This document shows positions 38,812-48,244 of a stretch of 64,000 bases of DNA, piece by piece (position 1 is the stretch's first letter; the number at the start of each line of letters is the position of its first letter). Below the pieces are notes generated by a model, which did not search any database, was not told the DNA's origin, and saw nothing but the letters and a program-made list of their open reading frames with translations. A program made the position numbers and the translations under genes. The stretch is from Roseibium sp. Its GTDB lineage: Bacteria; Pseudomonadota; Alphaproteobacteria; Rhizobiales; Stappiaceae. The DNA lies in contig JAEPML010000007.1 in assembly GCA_017643925.1 (NCBI GenBank), positions 179,109 to 243,108 on the forward strand, written 5' to 3'.

Positions 38812-39666
38812 ATGGCAAGAAAGAAAAAGATACAAGCAGGCGGGGCTCCCGATTGGCTGGTTACCTTCGCCGACCTGATGTCCCTGCTCGTTTGCTTCTT
38901 CGTTCTGATCATTTCCTTTTCCATTCAGGACAAGGAAAAACTGCAGGTCGTCGCCGGTTCCATGCGCGAGGCATTCGGCGTCAAGGACACCTCACGCAAG
39001 ACCGGTATCATCGAAGTCGAAGGCATCCCGATTCGCGATTACATGAAGGATATCAGCCAGGTCGAACAGGAGATGGATTCGGACTTTTCTCATGTGCGCC
39101 ACGAAAAGCGCCGCAAGCAGGGGCCGGAAGCCAACACCCACGACACGATGGAAGCCGACATCGAAAAGCCGCGCCAGTTCGCAACGGCTGCCGCTTCCCT
39201 GCGCCAGGCCTGGCAGGAAATGCCGGAAATCACCGAGATTTCAAACAATATCATCCTCGAAGAAACCGAGGAAGGCCTCAATATCATGCTTGTGGACCAG
39301 GATGGCCGTTCCATGTTCCGCGAGGGGTCCAAGTATCCTTATGAGACCACGCGCCGCCTGATCGCGAAAATGGCACCAGTCCTTGCCAAGATGCCGAACC
39401 GGATCGAAATCACCGGTCACACGACGGCAGGTCAGGTCACCACGGACCCGAGCTATACGGGTTGGGACCTTTCCAGCGAACGCTCGAACGTCGCTCGGCA
39501 AATCCTTGCAGAGTACGGGGTGCCCAACGACCAGTTCCACTCGGTCGTCGGAAAATCGGACACGGAGCCGCTGTTCCCCAACGACCCATATCTGGCCGCG
39601 AACCGCAGGATCGGTATTCTGCTCAAGGCAGAAGAACCGCCGATACCGCCCGGCCACAATCCCTGA
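38812..39666 (+). CDS. PomB-type flagellar stator protein (MotB family)
   Basis: A 284-residue protein with a single transmembrane helix and a periplasmic OmpA domain. The helix region APDWLVTFADLMSLL holds the ion-binding aspartate (D21) and continues as VCFFVLIISFS, a close match to PomB; the proton-type MotB reads quite differently there. The following QVVAGSMREAFGV also matches PomB. The OmpA domain (about residues 165-275) contains ITGHTTA and SSERSNVARQILAEYGV. The upstream 5-residue lysine/arginine start is normal. Sodium use is inferred from the helix signature. Confidence 0.9.
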   Translation: MARKKKIQAGGAPDWLVTFADLMSLLVCFFVLIISFSIQDKEKLQVVAGSMREAFGVKDTSRKTGIIEVEGIPIRDYMKDISQVEQEMDSDFSHVRHEKRRKQGPEANTHDTMEADIEKPRQFATAAASLRQAWQEMPEITEISNNIILEETEEGLNIMLVDQDGRSMFREGSKYPYETTRRLIAKMAPVLAKMPNRIEITGHTTAGQVTTDPSYTGWDLSSERSNVARQILAEYGVPNDQFHSVVGKSDTEPLFPNDPYLAANRRIGILLKAEEPPIPPGHNP

Positions 39667-39702
39667 TCACGTCAGTCCGGCAAACGTGTCGGCCAGATCG
39701 AT

Positions 39703-40158
39703 CTACTCGACCCGCGAGACAACCAGTCGCGCACCGTCGACCGAATCAACTTTCACCTTGGTGCCGGCCGGCAGGTCCGGGCCGGTTATCCGCCAGATCG
39801 TGTCATCGATCGACAGGTTTCCGGCGCCTTCGCTCAAGGGGGCAGCAAGCGTGAATTCCCTGCCGACATACCGGCTACCGCGCTGATTCAGCCCGGGGTC
39901 ACCCTTCTCCGAAGCCATTTTCATCATCATGCGTCTTCCCACCAGAAGGCTGATGAGCGAGAGCACAAGAAACAGGACGACATGAACCTGCCATGCGAAA
40001 TCGAAGGTGAGCGCAACCACGCCAACGACGAGCGCCGACAGGCCGAACCAGAGGAAGATCGTACCTGGCGCCAGGATTTCCAGCCCCAGCAGAATGAGCC
40101 CCAGGATAAACCAGCTCCAGGGGCCGAGCGATGTGATGGCGCTTTCAATCAGGCTCAC
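39703..40158 (-). CDS. NfeD-family membrane protein
   Basis: A 151-residue NfeD-type protein with three N-terminal helices (about residues 10-75, including [24 protein letters not shown]) and a C-terminal small beta-barrel (OB-like) domain from about residue 95 ([32 protein letters not shown]). It starts with GTG overlapping the stop of the stomatin gene (GTGA), with GGGAGG upstream. NfeD and stomatin proteins act together in membrane quality control or ion homeostasis; the interaction here is inferred. Confidence 0.88.
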   Translation of the reverse strand: MSLIESAITSLGPWSWFILGLILLGLEILAPGTIFLWFGLSALVVGVVALTFDFAWQVHVVLFLVLSLISLLVGRRMMMKMASEKGDPGLNQRGSRYVGREFTLAAPLSEGAGNLSIDDTIWRITGPDLPAGTKVKVDSVDGARLVVSRVE

Positions 40159-41144
40159 TGTTGACCTCCCGTCGACGGCCCCGTGTCCGGGATCCTGGAC
40201 CCTGCGCGGTTGTCACCGTCGTTCTTGCCAAAGGCTTCCTTGGCGATCTCGCCGATCCCACTCAGCGACCCGAGAAGGGACGAGGCTTCCATTGGCAGAA
40301 TGAGTGTCTTCTGATTGCGCGACGTGGCAAGTTCCTTGAAGGCTTCGACATATTTGTTGGCCACGAAGTAGTTGATCGCCTGAACATCCCCGGCCGCAAT
40401 CGCGGCGCTGACCATTTCGGTGGCCTTGGCTTCCGCTTCCGCCTGTCGTTCCCGCGCCTCCGCGTCGCGGAAAGCTGACTCACGTCGGCCTTCAGCTTCA
40501 AGAATCAGGGACTGTTTTTCACCCTCGGCCTTGAGAATCTCCGACTGGCGCATGCCTTCGGCTTCGAGGATCGAGGCACGTTTCTCACGCTCTGCTTTCA
40601 TCTGGCGCGCCATCGCATCCACCAGATCGCGCGGCGGGTTGATGTCCTTGATCTCGATACGCGTGATCTTGATGCCCCACGGCTCTGCCGCAGCATCAAC
40701 AACCTTTAGGATCCTTGCATTGATTTCATCGCGGTTCGACAAGAGTGCATCCAGGTCCATGGACCCCATAACGGAACGGATGTTGGTCATGGTGAGGTTC
40801 AGGATCGCGTTCTGCAGTCCGAGAACTTCATAGGCGGCTCTTGCAGCATCGAGAACCTGGTAGAAGGTGACGCCGTCCGCGGTCACCGTCGCATTGTCCC
40901 GGGTGATGACTTCCTGCGAAGGAACGTCCAGAACCTGTTCCATCATGTTCAGCTTGTGGCCTACCCGGTCGATGAAGGGAATGATGAAATTCAGCCCCGG
41001 TGCCAGGGTCTTCCTGTATCTTCCAAAACGCTCGATCGTGTAATTGTAACCTTGGGGTACGGTTTTGACCCCGGCAAAGAAAACAAGAATGACCAGCACA
41101 AGCAGGCCGATCAGAAAAATATCAAGTCCAGCAAGAGGTGGCAT
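40155..41144 (-). CDS. SPFH/band 7 stomatin-like protein (QmcA type)
   Basis: A 329-residue membrane-anchored SPFH protein. One N-terminal helix ([17 protein letters not shown]) is followed by the SPFH domain ([43 protein letters not shown]) and a long alpha-helical region of charged heptads with [20 protein letters not shown] and repeats of KAEGE. It belongs to the QmcA/HflK-like paraslipin group that forms oligomeric scaffolds. GGGGGA precedes the ATG. It overlaps NfeD by a 4-base GTGA, the usual pairing. Confidence 0.92.
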   Translation of the reverse strand: MPPLAGLDIFLIGLLVLVILVFFAGVKTVPQGYNYTIERFGRYRKTLAPGLNFIIPFIDRVGHKLNMMEQVLDVPSQEVITRDNATVTADGVTFYQVLDAARAAYEVLGLQNAILNLTMTNIRSVMGSMDLDALLSNRDEINARILKVVDAAAEPWGIKITRIEIKDINPPRDLVDAMARQMKAEREKRASILEAEGMRQSEILKAEGEKQSLILEAEGRRESAFRDAEARERQAEAEAKATEMVSAAIAAGDVQAINYFVANKYVEAFKELATSRNQKTLILPMEASSLLGSLSGIGEIAKEAFGKNDGDNRAGSRIPDTGPSTGGQQ

Positions 41145-41356
41145 GGGTGTCTCCCCCTAAAACCTTAGAATAGCGGGCTCACTATGCTCTTTTTTGGGAG
41201 GCTGATCCAGCGCGTTTCCCGCCAACAACCACAGTACGAGCGCCGCATGGTAAACAAAGTCCAGCCTGCTCCCCGAACTCGTCAGGCGGGTTCGCAGGCT
41301 CCCTGAATGTAAGGTGACTTGTAAATAATTACGAGGTGTCGGAGTAGGCGACCGGT

Positions 41357-42424
41357 CTAGATCCAGCCACCGAGCTCCCTGCGCACGATATGGGCGATCA
41401 CATCCATGCCCAGATCGCTGTCATTCAGGCAAGGGATGTGGCTGAAGTTCTCGCCGCCGTTCTCCTCAAAGATCTCTCCGACCTCGCCGGCAATCTCTTC
41501 GAGTGTTTCCAGGCAATCCGACACGAACCCCGGATTCATGACGGCAATGTTCTTCGTACCATCCTTGGCATATTGCTCGACCGTCTTGTCGGTGTAGGGC
41601 TGCAGCCACTCCTCCGGCCCGAACCGCGACTGGAACGTCACCTTGAGCTTGTCCTTGTCCCAGCCAAGCACCTCGCGCATCAGGCGCGTCGTTTTCATGC
41701 AGTGGCAGTGATAGGGGTCGCCGCGTTTGAAATAGGATTGCGGGATGCCGTGATAGGAGGTCAGCACAACGTCCGGAGTGAAATCGAGGCTTTCGATATG
41801 CTGCTCGACCGACTTGGCCAGCGCATTCACATAGACCGGATCATCGTGATAGGGCGGCACGGTCCGGATTGCCGGTTGCCAGCGCATCTTGAGCAGCGTC
41901 TTGCACACGACGTCATTGACGGTAGCCGTCGTCGTGGCCGAATACTGCGGGTAGAGCGGGAACACGAGAATGCGGTCGCAGCCGGCGTCCTTGAGGGCCT
42001 TGAGCTTGTCCGGAATGGACGGTTGGCCATAGCGCATGGCCCAGTCGATCATCACCCGACCACCATCCACGCCCAGCATCTCTGTCAGCTTGTCGGACTG
42101 GCTGCGCGTTATGGTCCTGAGCGGTGACTCATTCTTCTCGTGATTCCAGATCTCGTCATAGGCCTTGCCGGACTTGCCGGGGCGGGTCATCAGCACGATG
42201 CCGTAGAGGATCGGGTACCAGATTGCCTTTGGCCATTCGATCACCCGCTTGTCGGTGAGGAATTCCTGCAGATAGCGCCTCATCGGCCAGTAGTCGGTCG
42301 CATCCGGCGTGCCCAGATTGACCAGAAGCACGCCGACCTTTCCGCTTTTGACGGAAGGGTGATCAGCCGGCAGATGCGCTTTTCTGAATTCTGCGGCCTG
42401 ATCGGCGGTCGGTTGGACGGTCAT
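41357..42424 (-). CDS. hemH: Ferrochelatase
   Basis: A 355-residue ferrochelatase inserting ferrous iron into protoporphyrin IX, the last step of haem synthesis. Family motifs include GVLLVNLGTPDA, WAMRYGQPSIPD, the PLYPQYSATTTATV segment, SYHGIPQSYFKRGDPY (active-site His) and FQSRFGPEEWLQPYTDKT, with NPGFVSDCLETLEEI near the end. The ATG at 42424 (MTVQPTADQ) has AGGGAAA upstream; an ATG 13 codons earlier is less likely. It stands alone on the minus strand. Confidence 0.95.
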   Translation of the reverse strand: MTVQPTADQAAEFRKAHLPADHPSVKSGKVGVLLVNLGTPDATDYWPMRRYLQEFLTDKRVIEWPKAIWYPILYGIVLMTRPGKSGKAYDEIWNHEKNESPLRTITRSQSDKLTEMLGVDGGRVMIDWAMRYGQPSIPDKLKALKDAGCDRILVFPLYPQYSATTTATVNDVVCKTLLKMRWQPAIRTVPPYHDDPVYVNALAKSVEQHIESLDFTPDVVLTSYHGIPQSYFKRGDPYHCHCMKTTRLMREVLGWDKDKLKVTFQSRFGPEEWLQPYTDKTVEQYAKDGTKNIAVMNPGFVSDCLETLEEIAGEVGEIFEENGGENFSHIPCLNDSDLGMDVIAHIVRRELGGWI

Positions 42425-42544
42425 GAGCGTGGGTTTCCCTGGCGATGTGTCTTGCTTCCGCATTACATAAGCCAAGCGGACGGCAAGGCCAATGCGGCAT
42501 AGAACCTACGCTCATAATTTCTTTCGGATCACCACCTTGGAAAA

Positions 42545-43783
42545 TCAGCCGTATTCGCGCTCATCGGCAATCACCTTGCCGTCGTTGGGCAGATTGCCGG
42601 GAGAAACCAGTTCCACCGCGCCTTTCAAACGCGTGACGTCTCTCAAAGTCACGGCAACCCGTTCCGAAAGACCGTTTTCCATCACCTCCGTCTCGACGGA
42701 AAGCGTCATCGTGTCGCTTTCTCCATCGCGACCGACGGCAAGCCTCGCCTTGCTGACTTCCGGGTGTGCAGAAACGATCTGCGCGATCTGGGCCGGGTCG
42801 ACAAACATACCCTTGATCTTGGTGCGTTGATCGGCACGCCCCATCCAGCCTGCAAGACGCATGTTGGTACGGCCACATGGAGATTGCCCGGGCAATATCT
42901 TCGAGAGATCTCCCGTCGCAAAGCGGATCAGCGGGTAGAGACTGTTGAAATTCGTGACAACGAGTTCGCCCACTTCACCGTCGGCGACCGGTTCACCTGT
43001 GCCGGGACGCACGATCTCGACAATATAGTCCTCGTTGACGAGCATTCCCTCGCGTGCTTCCGATTCGTAGGCGATGACGCCGAGATCGGCGGTGGCATAA
43101 CACTGCCCGACCGAGATGCCCTGGTCCGCATATTCCTGGCGCAGGGACGGGAAAAGCGCCCCGCCGGAGACGAGCGCCTTCTTGATCGACGAGACGTCCC
43201 GGTCCTGTTCACGTCCACGATCCAGCAGCACCTTGAGGTAGTCTGGCGTTCCGACGAAGCCCGTGGGCCTCAGGACCTCGATCGCCTCGACCTGCATGTC
43301 CGTATTGCCGACGCCGGCCGGGAACACGGTGCAACCAAGCGCTATGGCACCCTGGTCGAGAATGAAGCCACCTGGCGTCAGATGATAGGAAAAGGCATTC
43401 AGTACGACATCGCCCTTGCGAAAGCCTGCGGCGTGAAGGCTGCGCGCCCCGTTCCAGGGATCCAGTCCCGGCGCCTGGGGTTCCCAGATTGGCCCGGGAG
43501 ACATGAACACGCGTGCTGCACCCGACAGTTCACCAGCCAGAAATCCGCCAAAGGGAGGGTTGGCTTTCTGACGATGAAGCAGGTCGGATTTGCGCAGAAC
43601 TGGCAAGGCAGCAAGACTGTCGCGGTCCGTGACAGCCGCCAGATCATGCCCTGCCAGGTGCTCGGCCCAGGCGCCGGATTTTGCCGTGGCATGCGCCAGC
43701 AATTCTGGCAGCCGAGCAAAGAGATCCCGTTCACGCTGAGCGGGATCCTGCCGCTCGCGCGCATCAAACTGGTTGTCGCTCAT
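42545..43783 (-). CDS. PaaK-like CoA ligase family protein with altered P-loop
   Basis: A 412-residue AMP-forming ligase related to phenylacetate-CoA ligase. Family traits are the helical start (LPELLAHATAKSGAWAEHL), VGTPDYLKVLLDRG, ALVSGGALFPSLRQEY, AYESEAREGMLVNEDYIVEI, ELVVTNFNSLYPLIRFATGD and a C-terminal GRADQRTKIKGMFVDPAQI mini-domain. The usual ATP-binding SSGTTG loop reads FMSPGPIWEPQ, so its catalysis is uncertain. GGAGACG precedes the ATG. It lies 28 bases downstream of livF as the last gene of the Liv operon. Confidence 0.8.
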   Translation of the reverse strand: MSDNQFDARERQDPAQRERDLFARLPELLAHATAKSGAWAEHLAGHDLAAVTDRDSLAALPVLRKSDLLHRQKANPPFGGFLAGELSGAARVFMSPGPIWEPQAPGLDPWNGARSLHAAGFRKGDVVLNAFSYHLTPGGFILDQGAIALGCTVFPAGVGNTDMQVEAIEVLRPTGFVGTPDYLKVLLDRGREQDRDVSSIKKALVSGGALFPSLRQEYADQGISVGQCYATADLGVIAYESEAREGMLVNEDYIVEIVRPGTGEPVADGEVGELVVTNFNSLYPLIRFATGDLSKILPGQSPCGRTNMRLAGWMGRADQRTKIKGMFVDPAQIAQIVSAHPEVSKARLAVGRDGESDTMTLSVETEVMENGLSERVAVTLRDVTRLKGAVELVSPGNLPNDGKVIADEREYG

Positions 43784-43811
43784 GGTCGTCTCCGCCTGTT
43801 ATGGCCTGAAA

Positions 43812-44654
43812 TCAGGCCAGCCAGCGTTTCCTTCGCTTGTAGTGTTTCACGTTCCGGAACGACCGGCGGCCTTCGCCGCCTACGCCCAGATAGAATTCCT
43901 TCACATCCTCGTTTTCCCGCAGAGCCTTTGCATCGCCGTCGAGAACGATGCGGCCGGATTCTAGGATGTAGCCGTAGGTCGCGTATTTGAGCGCCACGTT
44001 GGTGTTCTGCTCTGCCAGCAGGAAGGAAACCCCCTCCTTCTGATTGAGCTGGCGCACGATCTCGAAAATCTCTTCCACGAGCTGCGGCGCCAGTCCCATG
44101 CTGGGTTCGTCCAACAGGATCATCTTCGGCCGGCTCATCAGGGCGCGTCCGATCGCGCACATCTGCTGTTCACCGCCAGATGTATAGCCCGCCTGGCTGT
44201 GACGCCGCTCGCGCAGGCGCGGGAAGTAGTTATAGACCATCTCAAGGTCGGCCTTGACTGCACCGTGCCCGTCCTTGCGGGTGTAAGCACCGGTCAGCAA
44301 ATTCTCTTCAATCGACAGGTGACCGAAACAATGCCGGCCCTCCATCACCTGGATACAGCCACGCCGGACCAGGTCGTTTGGTGACAGGGCCTGGACCTCG
44401 TCATTATCAAACAGGATCTGTCCCTTGGTGACCTCGCCGCGCTCCGCGCCGAGCAGGTTCGACACCGCTTTCAGCGTCGTCGTCTTGCCCGCGCCATTGG
44501 CGCCGAGCAGGGCCACGATGCCACCCTTGGGCACTGTCAGCGAGACGCCCTTCAGCACCAGGATCACGTGGTCGTAGATGACCTCGATATTGTTGACCGA
44601 CAGGATCGTTTCTGCCGCTTCAACTGCGTTTTCTTCCATATCCAGCAATGCCAT
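43812..44654 (-). CDS. livF: Liv-type ABC transporter ATP-binding protein LivF
   Basis: A 280-residue ATPase for a branched-chain amino acid-type ABC importer. Walker A is GANGAGKTTTLKAVS, Q-loop HCFGHLSIEENLL, signature TSGGEQQMCAIGRALMSRP and Walker B ILLDEPSMGLAP, with the LivF-type VFE-like region EIFEIVRQLNQ. A basic tail (RRSFRNVKHYKRRKRW) extends past the usual end. The ATG at 44654 has GGAGAGAG upstream. It sits after the binding-protein gene and before the PaaK-like gene. Confidence 0.93.
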   Translation of the reverse strand: MALLDMEENAVEAAETILSVNNIEVIYDHVILVLKGVSLTVPKGGIVALLGANGAGKTTTLKAVSNLLGAERGEVTKGQILFDNDEVQALSPNDLVRRGCIQVMEGRHCFGHLSIEENLLTGAYTRKDGHGAVKADLEMVYNYFPRLRERRHSQAGYTSGGEQQMCAIGRALMSRPKMILLDEPSMGLAPQLVEEIFEIVRQLNQKEGVSFLLAEQNTNVALKYATYGYILESGRIVLDGDAKALRENEDVKEFYLGVGGEGRRSFRNVKHYKRRKRWLA

Positions 44655-44761
44655 TCCGCTCTCTCCTGGGAGGCTCCGCCGCATCCGGTGTTGGGTCATT
44701 TCCGCGCCGGCTGCATACCCCGGTTTGGAAATCAATCAGATGCGGCGAAGCTGGCTGCCTG

Positions 44762-46090
44762 TTAGTTCGGGCAGGGTTCCGTACGCGCCGGCCACGGCGC
44801 ATTCTTCTCGGCGTATTCGGCTGCTGCCTTTTCAAGCAACGGACGCACGATATCGGTCATCGGCTCGATCCAGCCGGACGCCTGACGCCATTCCTTGCCG
44901 TCCCACTCCTGGATGAACACCGGATGGCTACCCGCATGATCTTCACAGGTGACCTTCATCGGATGTGCGAACCCGGACAGTCCCAGCTCTTTCAGGCGCT
45001 CTTCCGTGAGGTCGAGGGCTTCCAGGCCCATGCGCATGTCTTCACCGGTGATGACCTTCTTGCCGGTCAGCTCCTGAGCGGTCCGGATGCCTTCCGCGAT
45101 GATGACCGAGTTCAGGACGCCGCGATTGTAGAGCGTTCCGCCCATCGTTTCCGCGTCGGTGGAGGACAGGCCCGCGTCGACGACATATTTCTGGATATCG
45201 TCCAGAGCCGGGAAGTCGCGACCGACACCCGAGAAGTTCATCGCCTTGTAGCCCTTGGCACCTTCACCGCCTGCAGCCGCATCATCGTCACCTGCAGACC
45301 ACCAGACACCGATGAACTTGTCCATCGGGAACCGGATCTTGACGGCTTCCTTGATGGCTGTCGGGTTCATGGCACCCCAGCCCCACATGACCATGTAGTC
45401 CGGACGGTCGCGGCGCACGTTCAGCCACTGCGAGGACTGGTTCTGCATTTCCTTGATACCGACCGGGTACTGCAGCAGTTCATAGCCGTATTTCTCGGCC
45501 AGCTGCTCCAGGAGCGGGATCGGCTCACGGCCGTAACCGGCGTCGAGGAAGATGTAACCGATCTTCTTGCCCTTGAGGTTCTCAAGACCGCCTTCCTGCT
45601 CGCCGATATACTTGATGACGACAGATGCGCCGTCCCAGTACGTGTCCGGCACGTTGAACACCCACGGGAAGGTCGAACCGACCGCCGCAGCGGAGAGGCC
45701 GTAGCCCATGGACAGGACCGGGATCTTGTCAACGCCGGCTTTCGGGATCAGCTGAAGCGTGATGCCTGTGGAATACGGGTTGTAGACAAGCGCGCCCTTG
45801 CCCTTGGTGGCTTCGTAGCACTCGACGCCTTTCTGGGCGTTATAGCCGGTTTCACATTCTTCGGTGACCAGCTTCACGCCGCCGATACCGCCATCACGTT
45901 CGTTCAGCATCTTCAGGTAGTCATGCATGCCGTTGGCAATGTGAATACCGGAAGCTGCGAACGGACCGGTGCGGTAGGTCAGCAGCGGAACATAGTTTTC
46001 TTCTGCTTGAGCCACTGTTGTCATGGCGCCGGAAAGCCCGACTCCAATGGCAACAGCGGTTCCCAGCGCAAGTTGCTTGATGTTCTTCAT
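44762..46090 (-). CDS. Liv-type ABC transporter substrate-binding protein
   Basis: A 442-residue periplasmic binding protein of the type I (Leu/Ile/Val-binding) fold. A signal peptide runs MKNIKQLALGTAVAIGVGLS to TVAQA, then EENYVPLLTYRTGPFAASG, the conserved GGVKLVTEECETGYN and VYNPYSTGITLQLIPKAG regions. The ligand is not obvious: it is at the diverged end of the family and shares the operon with two CoA ligases, so aromatic or acyl acids are candidates. GGGAGG precedes the ATG at 46090. The spacing to livF is 107 bases. Confidence 0.9.
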   Translation of the reverse strand: MKNIKQLALGTAVAIGVGLSGAMTTVAQAEENYVPLLTYRTGPFAASGIHIANGMHDYLKMLNERDGGIGGVKLVTEECETGYNAQKGVECYEATKGKGALVYNPYSTGITLQLIPKAGVDKIPVLSMGYGLSAAAVGSTFPWVFNVPDTYWDGASVVIKYIGEQEGGLENLKGKKIGYIFLDAGYGREPIPLLEQLAEKYGYELLQYPVGIKEMQNQSSQWLNVRRDRPDYMVMWGWGAMNPTAIKEAVKIRFPMDKFIGVWWSAGDDDAAAGGEGAKGYKAMNFSGVGRDFPALDDIQKYVVDAGLSSTDAETMGGTLYNRGVLNSVIIAEGIRTAQELTGKKVITGEDMRMGLEALDLTEERLKELGLSGFAHPMKVTCEDHAGSHPVFIQEWDGKEWRQASGWIEPMTDIVRPLLEKAAAEYAEKNAPWPARTEPCPN

Positions 46091-46196
46091 ATTTTCCTCC
46101 CATGCGATGCCGGACCATCCGACACCGCCAGACCGGTTGCGCCATTCCTCACCGGATCGGTCCAAATCCGGATGGCGGGCGAAAAGGCTGGCATTC

Positions 46197-47273
46197 CTAG
46201 TACGGGAATGGCCAGACCCTCAGCTTTTGCTTCCCGATCTGCCAAAGACGGGCGAACCCGTGCGGCTCCACAATCAGGAAGAAAATGATCAGGGCACCGA
46301 CAATCATGAAGGTGACATGTTCAACCGTTTCCGCGGCCACGTCGAAACCGAGCGTACCGGGGATGAATTTCAGGAATACCGGCAGGATCCAGATGAAGGC
46401 CGCGCCCATGAAACTGCCGCCAAGGCTGCCCAGACCGCCCAGGATGACCATGAACAGGATCTGGAAGGACAGCGCGATCGAGTAGGACGAGGGCTCCGCC
46501 GCATTCAGCCAGAAGAACACCATCATCGCTCCGGCGACACCGCAGATATAGGACGATACGGCAAAGGCCATCAGCTTGGTCTGCAGGGGACGGATGCCCA
46601 TCAGCTCTGCCGCGATGTCCATGTCGCGGATCATCATCCAGGAGCGGCCGATACGGCCACGCAGGACGTTGGCCATCAGGAAGGCAATGCCGGCCGTGAT
46701 GCACAGGACGATGAAGTAACGCACGATCGGTGTGGCTTCGGCGCCGGACACTACGATGCCGAACATCTCCCTGTGCGGGACCTCGATCGCACCCGAAGCG
46801 TTGTTGTTGTAGAGCCACGGAATTCGGATGAAACACCACTCGAGGAAGAACTGTGCCGCCAGTGTCGTCACCGCCAGATACAGGCCTTTGATGCGCAGGC
46901 TCGGCAGACCGAACACCGCGCCTATGGCCGCGGAAAACACGCCCGACAACAGCACCATCACGATGACATTGGCGTCAGGGAAGATGGTTGTCAGCTTGTA
47001 GGCCGCATAGGCGCCAACGCCCATGAAGGCACCGGTTCCGAGGGACAACTGACCACAGAATCCGGTCAGAACGTTCAGCCCGATCGCCGCCAGGGAAAAC
47101 ACCAGGAACGGGATCATGATCGACGTCAGGAAGAAGTCATTGGCAAAGGCCGGGATGACGATGAAGGCGACACCGAGAATGGCGATTAGTCCTACCCGAT
47201 CCTGCAGGATCGGCATGAGCGCCTGATCCGCCTTGTAGCTCGTCTTGAATTGGCCAGCTTCGCGATAGAACAT
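46197..47273 (-). CDS. livM: Liv-type ABC transporter permease LivM
   Basis: A 358-residue permease with about eight to ten helices. Family motifs are ALAAIGLNVLTGFCGQLSLGTGAFMGVGAY-like (read in parts), LPSLRIKGLYLAVTTLAAQ and MVILGGLGSLGGSFMGAAFIW. It precedes livK and follows livH by 4 bases with the stop of livH close to its ATG, so translation is coupled. Substrate as for the binding protein. Confidence 0.93.
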   Translation of the reverse strand: MFYREAGQFKTSYKADQALMPILQDRVGLIAILGVAFIVIPAFANDFFLTSIMIPFLVFSLAAIGLNVLTGFCGQLSLGTGAFMGVGAYAAYKLTTIFPDANVIVMVLLSGVFSAAIGAVFGLPSLRIKGLYLAVTTLAAQFFLEWCFIRIPWLYNNNASGAIEVPHREMFGIVVSGAEATPIVRYFIVLCITAGIAFLMANVLRGRIGRSWMMIRDMDIAAELMGIRPLQTKLMAFAVSSYICGVAGAMMVFFWLNAAEPSSYSIALSFQILFMVILGGLGSLGGSFMGAAFIWILPVFLKFIPGTLGFDVAAETVEHVTFMIVGALIIFFLIVEPHGFARLWQIGKQKLRVWPFPY

Positions 47274-47277
47274 GTGC

Positions 47278-48231
47278 TTAAACCCGCTCGATGATGCGTT
47301 CGCCGAAGAGACCTTGCGGGCGGAACAGAAGGAAGATCAGGGCGATGATGTAGGCGAGCCAGGATTCGATGCCGCCGCCGACTAGACCACCCCAGTAGAG
47401 CTCGCCGATCTTCTCGCCAAAGCCGATGATCAGGCCACCGACAATGGCCCCCGGGATCGAAGTGAAGCCACCGAGGATCAGCACCGGCAGCGCCTTGAAG
47501 GCCACGATTTCCAGTGCGAAGGACACGTCGGACCGCGCGCCCCACATGATGCCTGTCGCCAGAGCCACCAGACCGGCGGCGAACCAGACGATTGCCCAGA
47601 TCTGGTTGAGCGAGATCCCCACGGACAACGCCGCCTGGTGATCGTCGGCCACGGCACGCAGAGCACGCCCGATGCGCGTCTTGTTGAAGAAGATGCCCAG
47701 GGCCGCCACCATGATCACGGCGATCACGGCTGCCGCGATGTCGATATGTTGCAGGATGACCAGCCCTCGCTCACCGAATTCGAACGCGGTCGAACCCGTT
47801 GGCAGGCCGAGTTCTTCGGTGATCATCTGCTTCGGCTCGCCGCCGAAGACAAATTCGCCGAAACCGATCAGGAAATAGGTCAGGCCGATGGTGGCCATCA
47901 GCAGGATAATGTCCGGCTGGTTGACGAGCGGCCGCATGACGACGCGTTCGACGCCATAGGCCAGAACCCCCATCACCCCGATCGTCAGGATGAGCGCAAG
48001 ATAGGCCGGTACGCCGTTCTCATGCAGACCGACCAGCGTCAGACCGGCAAACACCACCATGATGCCCTGCGCGAAGTTGAAGACGCCCGAAGCCTTGAAG
48101 ATCAGCACGAAACCGAGCGCGATCAGGGCATAGAGGATTCCCGCGACGAAGCCTTCCCACAGAACCTGCAGGAAAAAGTCCGGCATTTCGTACATTTGCA
48201 CGAAGGGATCGATAAAGATGTCGTAGAGCAT
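47278..48231 (-). CDS. livH: Liv-type ABC transporter permease LivH
   Basis: A 317-residue permease with about eight helices. LivH motifs include GILYALIALGFVLIFKASGVFNFAQG, LRAVADDHQAALSVGISLNQIW and LILGGFTSIPGAIVGGLIIG. GAGGGA precedes the ATG at 48231. It follows livG by 13 bases and precedes livM. Confidence 0.93.
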   Translation of the reverse strand: MLYDIFIDPFVQMYEMPDFFLQVLWEGFVAGILYALIALGFVLIFKASGVFNFAQGIMVVFAGLTLVGLHENGVPAYLALILTIGVMGVLAYGVERVVMRPLVNQPDIILLMATIGLTYFLIGFGEFVFGGEPKQMITEELGLPTGSTAFEFGERGLVILQHIDIAAAVIAVIMVAALGIFFNKTRIGRALRAVADDHQAALSVGISLNQIWAIVWFAAGLVALATGIMWGARSDVSFALEIVAFKALPVLILGGFTSIPGAIVGGLIIGFGEKIGELYWGGLVGGGIESWLAYIIALIFLLFRPQGLFGERIIERV

Positions 48232-48244
48232 TGTCAGGTCCCTC

